Positions 8,690-18,083 of a stretch of 64,000 bases of DNA are shown piece by piece. The stretch covers positions 3,124,501 to 3,188,500 of the forward strand of contig NZ_CP073720.1 in NCBI RefSeq assembly GCF_025137375.1, given 5' to 3'. Each line of letters begins with the position of its first letter. Within the stretch, counting starts at the first letter, position 1. The DNA is from Dactylosporangium fulvum (GTDB lineage Bacteria > Actinomycetota > Actinomycetes > Mycobacteriales > Micromonosporaceae). The translations under genes were made by a program, and so were the position numbers. Below the pieces are notes generated by a model. The model worked only from the letters and a program-made list of their open reading frames with translations. It did not search any database and had not been told where the DNA came from.

Positions 8690-9400
8690 TCAAGCAGTCA
8701 CCGCCGCGAGCACCGCGCCGACCACGAGAAGCGCGATGACCGCCCGTCGAGTCCAGGTCTGGTCCATCCGCCGGCTGACCCGATCGCCGGCGACCCAGCC
8801 GAGGATCATCGCCGGGACCGCGACTGCACCGATGCTCAGCGTCGAGCTGGTCACCTGCACGGAGGTGAGCACCAACGTGTTGCCGACGAAGCCGTGCACG
8901 ACGAACACCATCGCCAGGGTGGCCCGGCTTGTCCGCGGTGGGTGCGCCTGCGCAGCCAGTGCAACCGCCAGCGGCGGTCCGTTCAGGCCGGTGCTGGTGA
9001 GCAGGACGCCGCTGAGCAGGCCGGCGGAGATCACGGTGGAGTCGGTGGCGGGCAGTCGGATCCGTACCGTCATCATCACAGCGGAGACCAGCAGTACACC
9101 GCAGATGAGCACGGTCAGGCCGCGGTCGGAGAGCGTCCGCAAGAGCAACAAGCCGACCGGGGCGGCCACCACACCGCCGCCCCCCATGAGCAGCACCGGC
9201 CGCCGCAGCACGTGCCGGCGCTCTGCGATGGCCACCCCGGTCGACAGCAGTACCGCGACCATCAGGCCCGCCATCACCGCCGGCCGGGGACCGGCAATGA
9301 TCGTCAGGAACGGAACGGCCAGGAGCGCCGAGCCGAAGCCGGTGATCGCCTGCGCCGCCGAAGCCGCCGCGATCACCGCTGCGGCCAGAACGATGGTCAC
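8690..9400 (-). CDS. TSUP (TauE/SafE) family membrane exporter
   Basis: A 236-residue membrane protein with about seven to eight hydrophobic segments and the N-terminal AAQAITGFGSALLAVPF motif characteristic of the TauE/SafE family, which exports sulfite or organosulfur anions. The start is a GTG at 9400. It lies 12 bases downstream of the last ATPase gene of the peptide transporter and is probably the final gene of that operon. The pairing may suggest that breakdown of the imported compound releases a sulfur-containing anion. That idea is inference; the family is secure. Confidence 0.8.
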   Translation of the reverse strand: MTIVLAAAVIAAASAAQAITGFGSALLAVPFLTIIAGPRPAVMAGLMVAVLLSTGVAIAERRHVLRRPVLLMGGGGVVAAPVGLLLLRTLSDRGLTVLICGVLLVSAVMMTVRIRLPATDSTVISAGLLSGVLLTSTGLNGPPLAVALAAQAHPPRTSRATLAMVFVVHGFVGNTLVLTSVQVTSSTLSIGAVAVPAMILGWVAGDRVSRRMDQTWTRRAVIALLVVGAVLAAVTA

Positions 9401-9412
9401 TCGTCCGTCGCC

Positions 9413-10360
9413 TTACTCGATGGTGTGGCGGGCGGGCGCATCGGCGGAGGGCCGGTGCCTGCCTGCCGGCTCGGCCACCCAGTGTCCGGGCGACACTTCA
9501 TGCATCGTCACCCGTTCGGGGCTGCTGCCACGCGGCCGGACCGGGCTGACCAGCTCATCGTTGCTGCGGTCTCGCGTCCGGCGGCGGTCAGGGTCGGCCA
9601 CCGGCACCGCCTCCAGCAGTCGCCGTGTGTACGGATGCCGCGGGTCGGTGAAGATGTCCTGCCGGGACCCGAACTCTACGATCTGGCCCAGCCGCATCAC
9701 CGCCACCTGGTGCGCCACCCGCTCGACCACCGCCAGGTCATGACTCACGAAGAGGTAGGCGATGCCGAGCTTCTCCTGCAGTTCCATGAAGAGGTTGAGC
9801 ACGCGGGCCCGCACCGACACGTCCAGCGCCGAGGTCGCCTCGTCCGCCACGACCAGCGACGGTTCGGACGCCAGCGCCCGGGCGATGCACACCCGCTGCC
9901 GCTGGCCGCCGGAGAACTGGTGCGGGTACTTCGCCATGTCCGACGGGTCCAGACCGACCAGCCGGAACAGCTCGGCGACCCGATCCTCGTGCGTCGCACC
10001 GCCCGGTGTTCCGTGCACCCGCAACGGTTCGGCCACCGAGTTGCCCACCGCCGCGCGCGGGTTGAGGCTGGCGAACGGGTCCTGGAAGACCATCTGGATC
10101 TTCCGCCGGTGCGGGCGCAGCGCCCGCGAACGCAGGTGGGTGATATCCACGCCGTCCAGGACGATCGAACCGGAGTCCGGCTTGTCCAGCCGCATCGCCA
10201 GGTTCGCCAGCGTCGACTTGCCGCACCCGCTCTCGCCGACCAACGCCACCGTCCGGCCTGACGGCACCGACAGCGACACATGCTCGACCGCGTGCACCGC
10301 GCTTCCGCCGTGTAGCGGGAAGCGCTTGACGACGTCGGTCAGTTCCAGAATCGGCTTCAT
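9413..10360 (-). CDS. Oligopeptide ABC transporter ATPase, DppF/OppF type
   Basis: 315 residues from an ATG that overlaps the stop of the preceding ATPase gene (ATGA). It has a Walker A (GESGCGKS), a signature LSGGQ-like motif (FSGGQRQRVCIARAL) and a Walker B (LVVADEATSALD). A C-terminal oligo/dipeptide domain (HPYTRRLLEAVP) marks the OppF/DppF subgroup. It energises uptake by the adjacent permeases and binding protein. An alternative start farther upstream would run into the neighbouring gene and has no ribosome binding site. Confidence 0.92.
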   Translation of the reverse strand: MKPILELTDVVKRFPLHGGSAVHAVEHVSLSVPSGRTVALVGESGCGKSTLANLAMRLDKPDSGSIVLDGVDITHLRSRALRPHRRKIQMVFQDPFASLNPRAAVGNSVAEPLRVHGTPGGATHEDRVAELFRLVGLDPSDMAKYPHQFSGGQRQRVCIARALASEPSLVVADEATSALDVSVRARVLNLFMELQEKLGIAYLFVSHDLAVVERVAHQVAVMRLGQIVEFGSRQDIFTDPRHPYTRRLLEAVPVADPDRRRTRDRSNDELVSPVRPRGSSPERVTMHEVSPGHWVAEPAGRHRPSADAPARHTIE

Positions 10361-11208
10361 CGCTCCTCCTCGCTGCCGAGCGGGAACGGCAGCGGGTGAT
10401 CGATGCCGGCCATCGCGCCGAGCCGCGGCACCGCGTCGAGCAACGCCCGGGTGTAGGGCTCGCGCGGATTGCGGAAGACCTCGCTCACCGTTCCCCGCTC
10501 GACCAGCCGGGACTGTTGCATCACCACCACCCGGTCGGCCATCTCGGCCACCACGCCCATGTCGTGGGTGATCAGCACCACCGAGGTCCCGGTCTCGTCC
10601 TTCAGGTCGGCGAGCAGGCCGAGGATCTGCGACTGGATCGTCACGTCCAGCGCGGTTGTCGGCTCGTCGGCGATCAGGATCCGCGGCCGGCACACCATGG
10701 CCATGGCGATCATCACCCGCTGTCGCATCCCGCCGGACAGCTCATGCGGGTACTGTCTGCTGCGGCGTGCCGGATCCGGGATCCGCACCTGCTCCATGGC
10801 CTCGACAGCGGCCGTCCGGGCCACCCGCCGGGACGCCCCTCGGTGCAGCCGGAGTGCCTCGGCGATCTGCTCGCCCACGGTGAGCACCGGGTTCAGCGCG
10901 GTCATCGGCTCCTGGAAGATCATCGAGATCTCGTTGCCGCGCAGGCGGCGCAGCGACCTCTCGCCGAGGCCGAGCAGCTCGACCCGGCTGCCGGCCGCGT
11001 CCACGTATACGGCCCGGCCGGTCACCGTTGCCGAGTCGTCCAGCAGGCCCATGACGGCCAGCGAGGTCACCGACTTACCGGATCCCGACTCACCCACCAC
11101 CGCCAGCGTCTCCCCGGGGTACAGGTCGAAGGACAGGTCCCTTACGGCGGGCGTACCACCGCCGAACGTCACGCCGAGTGACTCCACGGTCAGGATCGGC
11201 GCCGTCAT
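10357..11208 (-). CDS. Oligopeptide ABC transporter ATPase, DppD/OppD type
   Basis: 283 residues with Walker A (GESGSGKS), the signature ELSGGMRQRVMIAMA, Walker B (ILIADEPTTALD) and the C-terminal NPREPYTRALLDAVP segment typical of OppD/DppD. Overlaps by four bases with both the permease gene before it and the second ATPase gene after it, so the transporter subunits are translationally coupled. Function in peptide-like substrate uptake is clear from family and context; the exact substrate is not. Confidence 0.92.
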   Translation of the reverse strand: MTAPILTVESLGVTFGGGTPAVRDLSFDLYPGETLAVVGESGSGKSVTSLAVMGLLDDSATVTGRAVYVDAAGSRVELLGLGERSLRRLRGNEISMIFQEPMTALNPVLTVGEQIAEALRLHRGASRRVARTAAVEAMEQVRIPDPARRSRQYPHELSGGMRQRVMIAMAMVCRPRILIADEPTTALDVTIQSQILGLLADLKDETGTSVVLITHDMGVVAEMADRVVVMQQSRLVERGTVSEVFRNPREPYTRALLDAVPRLGAMAGIDHPLPFPLGSEEER

Positions 11209-12095
11209 CGCTTGCGCCGTTTCGGGTTCAGCGCGTCGTTGAGGCCGTCACCGATCAGGCTGATGCTCAGCACGGCCAGGAAGATGGCGGCTCCGGGCAG
11301 GGTGACCGTCCACCAGGCGATCGCCAGCTTGTCCCGGTTGTCGCCGAGCATCGTGCCCCAGCTGACGGTGCCCGGGGCGCCCAGCCCCAGGAAGCTCAGC
11401 CCCGACTCGAACAGCATCGCCGAGCCGACGACCAGAGTGGAGATCACGATGATCGGCGGCAGTGCGTTCGGCAGTACCAGCCGAACCATGATCCGCAGGT
11501 TCCGGGTGCCGATTGCCCGAGCCGCCCGCACGTAGTCCAGCGTGCGGATACGCATGAACTCGGCACGGGTGATCCGCGCCGTTCCGGGCCAGGCGACGAT
11601 GCCGATGGCGAACGACAGCATGCCGACACTCGGCTGGAACAGCGTCACCAGCACCATCGCGAACAGCAGGATCGGCAGTACCTGGAAGAACTCGGTGAAC
11701 CGCATCAGCGCCGAGTCGATCCAGCCGCCGAGGTATCCGGCCAGGCCGCCGATCACCACGCCGATGAGCGTGGAGAGGGCCGCTGCGGCCACGCCGACCA
11801 GCAGGGTCACGCGCCCGCCGTTCAGCAGGCCGGCCAGCATGTCCCGGCCCACCTCGTCGGTCCCCAGCGACGGGGCGCCCGGTGCTCCTGGCGGTTGCAG
11901 CGGCCGGCCGACGATCTCGACCGGGTCGACGGGGTAGAGCATCGGCCCGAACACCGTCGCCAGCAGACAGATCGCCAGCAGCAGTATTCCCGCCAGCCCG
12001 ACCGGGCTGCGCAGGAGCGCCGCGAGCACCGAACCCTGCCGAGCGGGGGAGCCGGCGCGTCGGGCGGTCGGGCGCGGGAGCATCGTGTCGGTCAT
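11205..12095 (-). CDS. Oligopeptide ABC transporter permease, DppC type
   Basis: 296 residues from ATG at 12095, which overlaps the upstream permease stop. It has an N-terminal cytoplasmic tail, a first membrane helix (GLAGILLLAICLLATVF), and the BPD_transp_1 core with the EAA-type loop ARAIGTRNLRIMVRLVLPNA. It forms the membrane channel with the DppB-type partner. Longer readings in this frame extend through the DppB gene and were rejected. Confidence 0.9.
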   Translation of the reverse strand: MTDTMLPRPTARRAGSPARQGSVLAALLRSPVGLAGILLLAICLLATVFGPMLYPVDPVEIVGRPLQPPGAPGAPSLGTDEVGRDMLAGLLNGGRVTLLVGVAAAALSTLIGVVIGGLAGYLGGWIDSALMRFTEFFQVLPILLFAMVLVTLFQPSVGMLSFAIGIVAWPGTARITRAEFMRIRTLDYVRAARAIGTRNLRIMVRLVLPNALPPIIVISTLVVGSAMLFESGLSFLGLGAPGTVSWGTMLGDNRDKLAIAWWTVTLPGAAIFLAVLSISLIGDGLNDALNPKRRKR

Positions 12096-13069
12096 CGAGC
12101 CACTCCGGTCCGGATTCGGGGATCGATCAGCCGGTAGGTGAGATCGGTGAGCAGGTTCGCCACGATCACGACCACCGACGAGACGACGAGGATGCCCAGC
12201 AGCACCGGGGTGTCGCGGCGCAGGATGGAGTCCAGCGCCAGCCGGCCCAGGCCGGGCCAGTTGAAGACGATCTCCACCAGTACCGCGCCGGACAGGAGCG
12301 CCCCGGTCTGCAGGCCGGCGACGGTCACCACCGGAATCAGCGCGTTGCGGAAGGCGTGCTTGAACGTCACGATGCCGGGCCCTACGCCCTTCGCGCGAGC
12401 GGTCCGGATGTAGTCCGAGCCCAGCACGTCGACCATGCTCGCCTTGGCCGTCCGGCTGTACAGCGCCAGGTAGACCAGGCCCAGGGAGACCGTCGGCAGG
12501 ACCAGGTGCTGGCCGATGTCCACCATCCGGGCGAAGAAGCCGGTCTGCGGAATCGGGCTCTCCATGCCGGCGGTGGGGAAGATGCCCAGCCGCAACCCGA
12601 AGAGCAGCACCAGCAGGCTGCCCAGCCAGAAGGCCGGCATCGCGAAGCCGACGACCGACAGCACCGTGATGCCACTGCCGTAGGCGCCGTTCGGCCTGCG
12701 TGCCGCGCTCACCCCCAGCACGGTGCCGAGCACCAGCGCGAACAGCATCGCCGACACCGACAGCAGCAACGTCGGGCCGAGGCGCTGCCCGATCAACGAG
12801 GTCACCGAGGCGTCGAAATAGTACGAGTGGCCGAGGTCGCCGCGGAACACCTGGCCGAGATAACTGAGCAGCTGCGTCAGGAACGGCCGGTCCAAGCCGT
12901 ACGCGTGCCGGATCGCCGCCAGCGTCTCCGGGGAGGTCCCGCCGGACTCCCCGGCCAGTACCACCGCCGGATCTCCCGGGGCGAGATGGATGAGCAGGAA
13001 GTTCAGCAGGACGACGGCGACGATCAGCGCGACCGCGTTGGCCAGCCGCCGGAGCCCGGCGAGCAACAT
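12092..13069 (-). CDS. Oligopeptide ABC transporter permease, DppB type
   Basis: 325 residues beginning MLLAGLRRLANAVALIVAVV, with six membrane helices and the EAA-type loop IRTARAKGVGPGIVTFKHAF before RNALIPVV. This is the usual length and pattern for DppB/OppB. It starts 57 bases after the binding-protein gene and overlaps the DppC-type gene. It forms the second half of the translocation pore. Confidence 0.9.
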   Translation of the reverse strand: MLLAGLRRLANAVALIVAVVLLNFLLIHLAPGDPAVVLAGESGGTSPETLAAIRHAYGLDRPFLTQLLSYLGQVFRGDLGHSYYFDASVTSLIGQRLGPTLLLSVSAMLFALVLGTVLGVSAARRPNGAYGSGITVLSVVGFAMPAFWLGSLLVLLFGLRLGIFPTAGMESPIPQTGFFARMVDIGQHLVLPTVSLGLVYLALYSRTAKASMVDVLGSDYIRTARAKGVGPGIVTFKHAFRNALIPVVTVAGLQTGALLSGAVLVEIVFNWPGLGRLALDSILRRDTPVLLGILVVSSVVVIVANLLTDLTYRLIDPRIRTGVAR

Positions 13070-13126
13070 GTCTGTCCTTCGAGGTTGGGCCGGGCCGGCG
13101 GGCGACGGCCGCCGGCCCGGGCTGGA

Positions 13127-14725
13127 TCAGCCGGCCTGCGTCCCGGTCGCCTCCAGGAGCGGGGCCATCGCGCCCCAGATCCCGTCCGGCATGCCGGTGT
13201 ACGCCTTGCTGTAGATGTTCACGATCGGCTGCGTCTCGATGTACACCACCGGCAGGTCGGTGGTGATCTGTCGCTGGACGTCGCGGTACAGCTGCTTGCG
13301 CTTCTCGACGTCCATCTCCTGCGCGGCCGAGGCGAACAGTTGGTCCACTGCGGGGTTGCAGTACTGCGCCATGTTCACCCAGACCACTCCGGGCTTGATG
13401 TTGTCGCACACGTAGGTCCGGCTCACCCCGATGGTCGGGTCCCCCCAGTTGTAGACGGTGTCGACGGTCAGGTCGAAGTCGTACTTGGAGACCCGCTCGG
13501 ACCAGGTGGCGAAGTCGGGGGCGTTGCGCACCTCGACCTTGATGCCGACCTTGCCGAGCTGCGAGGCGATCGCCTCGGCCACGTTCTTGCCGGTCACGTC
13601 GTTGCCGGGGTTGTAGTCGATCCGCAACGAGAACCGGGTGCCACCGGCCTTGGCCGGGAAGCCGGCCTCGTCCAGCAGCGCGGCGGCCTTGGCCGTGTCG
13701 TGGTTGTAGCTCACCAGGTCCTTGCTGAAGAACGGGCTGCCCGGGTGGATCGGCCCCGGTGCCACCTCCGGAATGCCGGAGTGCAACTGGTTGACGATGA
13801 AGTCGACGTCCACCGCGTGCGCGACAGCCTGCCGGACCTTGAGATCCTTCAGGTACTGGTTCTTGGTGTTCAGCTCCAGCCAGTTCAGCGCTCCGGCTGC
13901 CTCGTAGCCCGACGTGGCCACGGTCAGCTTCGAGTTCTTCGCCAGCCGGGCGGCGTCCACCGGGTCGTAGGAGATCTCCATCCCGATCTCGCCGGCCTCC
14001 AACGCTGTCGTGGTCGCGGCGGAGTTCGGGTAGAACTTCACGATCAGCTGCTTGAGCTTCGCGCGATCCTGAAGGAAGAAGGAGTCGTTGCGCTCCAGCA
14101 CGATCCGGTTGCCGGCGGTGAACTCCTTGAGCTTGAAGGGCCCGGAACCGACGACGTCCTTGACATTTCGGGGGTGCTTGGCCAGGTCCTGCCCGTCGCC
14201 GTAGACGTGCTTGGGAATGATCGGCAGCAGCGCCGGCGACATCGACAGCAGCAGCGCGGGCGTCGGCTTGGACAGCTTGATGACGGCCGTTTCCTTGTCC
14301 GGTGTCTCGACCGAGCTCACCGAGCCGAACATCGCCGTGCCGAACGAGTGGTACTTCTTCACCGTCTCCAGCGAGAACGCCACGTCCGCCGAGGTGATCG
14401 GCGTGCCGTCGTGGAAGGTCGCGCCGCTCACCAGATGCAGGGTCAGCGACAGCTGATCAGCGGAGAACTCCCAGCTCTTGGCCAGATACGGCAGCGGCGT
14501 GAAGTCCTTGCCATACCGGATCGGACTGGCGAACAGCTGCGCCCCCGGCAGCGCGGTGACCATCCCGGACTGCACCGCCGGGTTGAGGGTGCGCGGCTCA
14601 AGCGGCCCGCCGATGATCAGGGTGTCGCCGGCCCCGCCGGCCTGACCCTGCGGCGATGCCGTCCCACCGCAGGCGCTGGCGAACAGGGCCACAGTGCAGA
14701 GTAATGCTGCCAATCTACGTTTCAT
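13127..14725 (-). CDS. Extracellular solute-binding lipoprotein, family 5
   Basis: 532 residues. The N-terminus MKRRLAALLCTVALFASACG is a lipoprotein signal with Cys19 as the lipidation site. The mature part shows the SBP_bac_5 signature (RYGKDFTPLPYLAKSWEFS, HDGTPITSADVAFSLE). It captures peptides or similar amines outside the cell and delivers them to the DppB/DppC pore. It lies between the amidohydrolase gene (76 bases upstream) and dppB in one operon. Confidence 0.9.
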   Translation of the reverse strand: MKRRLAALLCTVALFASACGGTASPQGQAGGAGDTLIIGGPLEPRTLNPAVQSGMVTALPGAQLFASPIRYGKDFTPLPYLAKSWEFSADQLSLTLHLVSGATFHDGTPITSADVAFSLETVKKYHSFGTAMFGSVSSVETPDKETAVIKLSKPTPALLLSMSPALLPIIPKHVYGDGQDLAKHPRNVKDVVGSGPFKLKEFTAGNRIVLERNDSFFLQDRAKLKQLIVKFYPNSAATTTALEAGEIGMEISYDPVDAARLAKNSKLTVATSGYEAAGALNWLELNTKNQYLKDLKVRQAVAHAVDVDFIVNQLHSGIPEVAPGPIHPGSPFFSKDLVSYNHDTAKAAALLDEAGFPAKAGGTRFSLRIDYNPGNDVTGKNVAEAIASQLGKVGIKVEVRNAPDFATWSERVSKYDFDLTVDTVYNWGDPTIGVSRTYVCDNIKPGVVWVNMAQYCNPAVDQLFASAAQEMDVEKRKQLYRDVQRQITTDLPVVYIETQPIVNIYSKAYTGMPDGIWGAMAPLLEATGTQAG

Positions 14726-14801
14726 CAGTTCGTGTCGTCCTTTCCGGACCGGCGTGAGCGGCGGGGGGTGCGGAAATGGTGGTACGGGCGGTCGGCGCGG
14801 G

Positions 14802-16481
14802 TCAGGAGCGCTGGTAGGCGACCTGGCCGCCGACGATGGTGGTGTCGACGCCGATGTCCCGTACCGACATCGGGTCGCCAGCGGTCGGATCGGCGGCCAA
14901 CACGGCGATGTCAGCGAGGTAGCCGGGGCGCAACCGGCCGAGCCGGTCCTCGTCGAAACTGAAGTACGCCGCGTCAGAGGTGTAGCCACGCAGCGCCCGC
15001 CCGGCCGGGACCGCCTGGTCGGCGCCCAGCACGGCGCCGCCGGAGGTGCGCCGGCTCGCGGCACACCAGATCCCTTCCAGCGGTGGCGGCGGGGTGACCG
15101 GGGCGTCGGAGTGCAGGGCGAACCTGATGCCACGTGCGTCCGCGCCCGCCAGCGGGCTGATCCGCGCGGCCCGTTCCGGCCCCAGGAACAGGTCGCGGTG
15201 CCGATCGCCCCAGTAGTGCACGTGCTTGACGAAGAACGAGACGAGGATCCGGTGGCGGGCGATCCGGTCCAGCTGGTCGTCCCGGACCGTCTGGCAGTGC
15301 TCGATGCGGTGCCGCAGCGGGTTGTCGACTCCGGCCGGCCCTTCGAACGCGTCCAGGATCGCGTCGATGGCGCCGTCCCCGTTGCCGTGCACCGCCACCT
15401 GCCAGCCCAGCTCGCTCAACGCACCCACGGTTTCGGTCAGCTGCTCCGGCGGCAGCAGCAGCATCCCGTCCTCCGCACAGCCCGGGTGATAGCCGCCGGT
15501 GAGCCGCGCGGTACGCCCCTGGATGCTGCCGTCGGCGACGATCTTGACGCCGGCGACCCGTAGCAGATCGGGATCCGGGCCGGCGAAGTCGTTCGGCGTC
15601 AGCCGATCCGGGATCAGCCGGCTCCACCGCGGGTGGAACAGGTAGCCGCGGATCCGGGTCCGCAGCCGCCCGGTGTCCTGTGCAAGACGGTAGTGGTCGA
15701 GCTCGGCGGTGCCGCCGAGCCCGCCGATAGCGGCGTCGTGCACGCAGGTGATGCCGGCTGCCAGGAACGCCTCCCCGGCCAGCCGTAGCCGGCGTTGCAC
15801 GGACTCGGCGTCCGGCGGTGGCACGCAACCGTTGACCGCGAAGGCAGCTGCCTCGTAGAGCACGCCGTTCGGGCGGCCGTGCTCGTCCCGGCCGATCAGC
15901 CCACCGGGTGGGTCGGCGCTCGCGTCGGCGAACCCGACCGCGCGCAAGGCGACGCTGTTGACCACGCAGATGTGCCCGGACACGTGATGCAGGACAACCG
16001 GATGGTCCGCGCTCACCGGATCGAGATCGGCCAGGGTCGGATGCCGGCCCTCGGCCAGCAGCGTGTCGTCGTAGCCGTGGGCCACGACCCACTCGCCGGC
16101 CGGGACGCACCGTATGCCCTCACGGACCCGCTCGACCAGGTCGCCGACGCTCTCACCGGGACGGGTCGTGGCATCCACCGAAGCATCCAGCCTGACGCCG
16201 TAGAAATACGGGTGGGTGTGCGTCTCGATGAAGCCGGGCAGCGCGGTGCGGCCGCCGAGGTCGATCAGCCGGGCGTCCGGTGCGGCCAGCGCCAGCATCG
16301 CGGCGTCGTCGCCGACGTCCAGGATCGTGTTCCCGGCAACCGCGACCGCCGCGGCCCGCGGCCGGCCCGGATCTTGGGTCAGCACCGTGCCGCCGAACAG
16401 CACGAGATCGGCGGCCGCGCGGGTGGCGGGCGCGGTTCGCGAGCTGCTGGACGATCCCTCAGGGGCGTTGTTCGTCGACAC
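14802..16481 (-). CDS. YtcJ-like amidohydrolase (Amidohydro_3)
   Basis: 559 residues from a GTG preceded by GGGAG ten bases upstream. Metal-binding signatures are ETHTHPYFYG (residues about 70-80), VHGNGDGAIDA, HRIEHCQT and ALHSDAPVTPPPP, in the order expected for YtcJ-type hydrolases of amide or formamide bonds. No secretion signal is seen, so it probably hydrolyses the imported substrate inside the cell. First gene of the peptide-uptake operon and divergent from a TetR gene. A longer N-terminus is possible but lies across the operator and lacks a start signal. Confidence 0.82.
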   Translation of the reverse strand: MSTNNAPEGSSSSSRTAPATRAAADLVLFGGTVLTQDPGRPRAAAVAVAGNTILDVGDDAAMLALAAPDARLIDLGGRTALPGFIETHTHPYFYGVRLDASVDATTRPGESVGDLVERVREGIRCVPAGEWVVAHGYDDTLLAEGRHPTLADLDPVSADHPVVLHHVSGHICVVNSVALRAVGFADASADPPGGLIGRDEHGRPNGVLYEAAAFAVNGCVPPPDAESVQRRLRLAGEAFLAAGITCVHDAAIGGLGGTAELDHYRLAQDTGRLRTRIRGYLFHPRWSRLIPDRLTPNDFAGPDPDLLRVAGVKIVADGSIQGRTARLTGGYHPGCAEDGMLLLPPEQLTETVGALSELGWQVAVHGNGDGAIDAILDAFEGPAGVDNPLRHRIEHCQTVRDDQLDRIARHRILVSFFVKHVHYWGDRHRDLFLGPERAARISPLAGADARGIRFALHSDAPVTPPPPLEGIWCAASRRTSGGAVLGADQAVPAGRALRGYTSDAAYFSFDEDRLGRLRPGYLADIAVLAADPTAGDPMSVRDIGVDTTIVGGQVAYQRS

Positions 16482-16576
16482 GGTGACATGACTCCCGGAG
16501 CGGCGCTGATGACGGCTACTGCGACCGCCGCGGGGATGGCTGCGGCGGTTCTCGTGCCCTGTGAAGGCCATGGTGA

Positions 16577-16610
16577 TGATAGTCATTCACCGATATGTGA
16601 TGGACTATCA
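16577..16610. promoter_or_regulatory. 34-bp nested palindrome, probable TetR operator
   Basis: Outer arms TGATAGTC and GACTATCA are perfect inverted repeats; inside them TCAC and GTGA form a second dyad around CGATAT, all sharing one centre at 16593/16594. It lies 26 bases before the TetR start and 96 bases before the divergent amidohydrolase start. This is the expected place for a site controlling both directions. Confidence 0.7.
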
Positions 16611-16635
16611 CTGGAGACGATATAGTATCAGCGTC

Positions 16636-17205
16636 ATGTCACGGAAGCCCCTCAGCCGCGATCGTGTGATCTCGTGCGCGGCGGTCCTGGTCGATCGCGA
16701 CGGGCTGGACGCACTGAGCCTCACCGCTGTCGCCCACGAAATGAGCGTCGGACAGTCTGCGCTGTACAACCACGTCAACGGGGTCGACGACGTGCGCCGG
16801 GAGTTGGCCCTGCTGGCTCGACGAATGCTGGCCGACGCTCTGCGCGACGCGGCACTCGGCAGGTCCTGCGACGACGCGGTGATGGCCATGGCGCAAGCCT
16901 GGCGGGCCTTCGTCGCCGAGCATCGGGGTCTGTATGCCGCGACCGACCGCGTGCCGATGAGCGGCGATGCCCAGCTCACTGCTGCCGTCGAGGGGATCGT
17001 CTCGATCGTGCGAGCGGTTGTCGCCGGTTACGGCTTGCCGGATCCGGAAGCCATGGAGGCGGCGTGGGCCTTCCGCAGCGCAGTGCACGGGTTCTGCGTC
17101 CTGGAGGCCGACCGCGGTCAACCGGCGGGACTGGATCTCGACCACGCGTTCCAGCGGCTGGTGGCGTTGCTGTGTTCAGGGATGAAACGGTCCGTGCCGG
17201 CGTGA
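16636..17205 (+). CDS. TetR family transcriptional regulator
   Basis: 189 residues from ATG 16636. The N-terminal helix-turn-helix reads LSLTAVAHEMSVGQSALYNHVNG, close to the TetR consensus with Leu-Tyr-x-His-Val in the recognition helix. The C-terminal part resembles the TetR_C_33-type ligand domain (WRAFVAEHRGLYAATDRVP). It is divergent from the amidohydrolase/dipeptide transporter operon across the nested palindrome, so it likely represses that operon until an imported ligand binds. Confidence 0.85.
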   Translation: MSRKPLSRDRVISCAAVLVDRDGLDALSLTAVAHEMSVGQSALYNHVNGVDDVRRELALLARRMLADALRDAALGRSCDDAVMAMAQAWRAFVAEHRGLYAATDRVPMSGDAQLTAAVEGIVSIVRAVVAGYGLPDPEAMEAAWAFRSAVHGFCVLEADRGQPAGLDLDHAFQRLVALLCSGMKRSVPA

Positions 17206-17400
17206 CGTCGTTCTGGCACAGCGCCGGCGGGCCGCGTGAACCACAACTCCAGCTGATCAGGGACGTGCCGAATCCAGACGGGCAACCGACCGACCGCGCG
17301 TGACGCACGGTGGGACCGCCGATTCAAGATTCTCCCAAGGTTCTTCCAATCACGACTGTGCATGGTGGGCGCATCGTTCGAACGGACTACGGGAGGCACC

Positions 17401-17754
17401 ATGAGGTGGACGTCGGCCCGGGCAGCAGCGGTCATCACCGCGCTGCTCATCGCGATCGGCGGATTGGTCGTGCAGGCTCCGGCCGCTTCGGCGGCCGTGG
17501 CGGCGTCGTGCCCGAGGATCAGCGGCGGCGGATTCGGCCCGACCGAGGCGAAGGTGCTCAAGTCGCCCAAGGCGGCGGTGCACAACGGCCCGGCCGCCGC
17601 GTGTCCCGTCACCGACTACGTCAAGTACGGCACCACGGTCTACAAGTGGTGCAGCTGGTTCAACGAGTCGACGGGCAACTGGTGGACCTACACCAACTGG
17701 GGCTGGATCTACGAGGGCTACCTCGACGGATACCTCTCCGGCTCCTGCCCCTGA
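17401..17754 (+). CDS. Small secreted protein of unknown function
   Basis: 117 residues with a clear Sec signal peptide (positive MRWTSARAAA, hydrophobic core, cleavage near ASAAVA). The mature ~85-residue part has three or four Cys and is rich in Tyr and Trp (YKWCSWFNE, WWTYTNWGWIYEGY), suggesting a small disulfide-bonded SH3-like extracellular domain. GGGAGG precedes the ATG. The 17206-17400 gap upstream shows no gene. Stand-alone; no function can be assigned. Confidence 0.7.
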   Translation: MRWTSARAAAVITALLIAIGGLVVQAPAASAAVAASCPRISGGGFGPTEAKVLKSPKAAVHNGPAAACPVTDYVKYGTTVYKWCSWFNESTGNWWTYTNWGWIYEGYLDGYLSGSCP

Positions 17755-17987
17755 GCATCACCGGCAGGGTTCGGTGACGGTCACCGCCGCCATGTCTCGG
17801 GCCGAGCGTTCGGCCGCCTCGAGCATGGCCGTGGTGGCCACCGCCGGCACCACCCTGACCGCGTCCGAGCATCCCGGCGGCTCGATCGACTGGCACTCGT
17901 TCTCGATCGCCGCGCACCGCGGCGGATCCGGCTCCTACGGCGCGGCCAAGGCCGCGCATCGGTCCGAGCCGGTGCGAGGACGGCCGG

Positions 17988-18068
17988 GAATACCTGGGCG
18001 GCGGCGTCCCGGCGTGCTGAGACGAGCACGTCGATGACCTGGCCGCACCGGTCGACGGCGCGGTACAC
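17988..18068 (-). pseudogene. Remnant of an IS6-family transposase
   Basis: The segment YRAVDRCGQVIDVLVSARRD, read on the minus strand, closely resembles the first catalytic-Asp region of IS6-type DDE transposases (YRAVDQ-G-VIDVLVS-RRD). Only about 27 codons are recognisable; before and after them the frame carries no transposase sequence, and no terminal repeats are seen. The whole 17755-18083 gap has no intact gene. Confidence 0.6.
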
Positions 18069-18083
18069 GATCGGTGGCCCGGC

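Noticed and set aside
11882..14704. A 940-codon plus-strand frame over the transporter genes
   Set aside because: The composition is that of an antisense shadow (Gln/His/Arg-rich, no domains), and the minus strand holds clear dppB, dppC and binding-protein genes.
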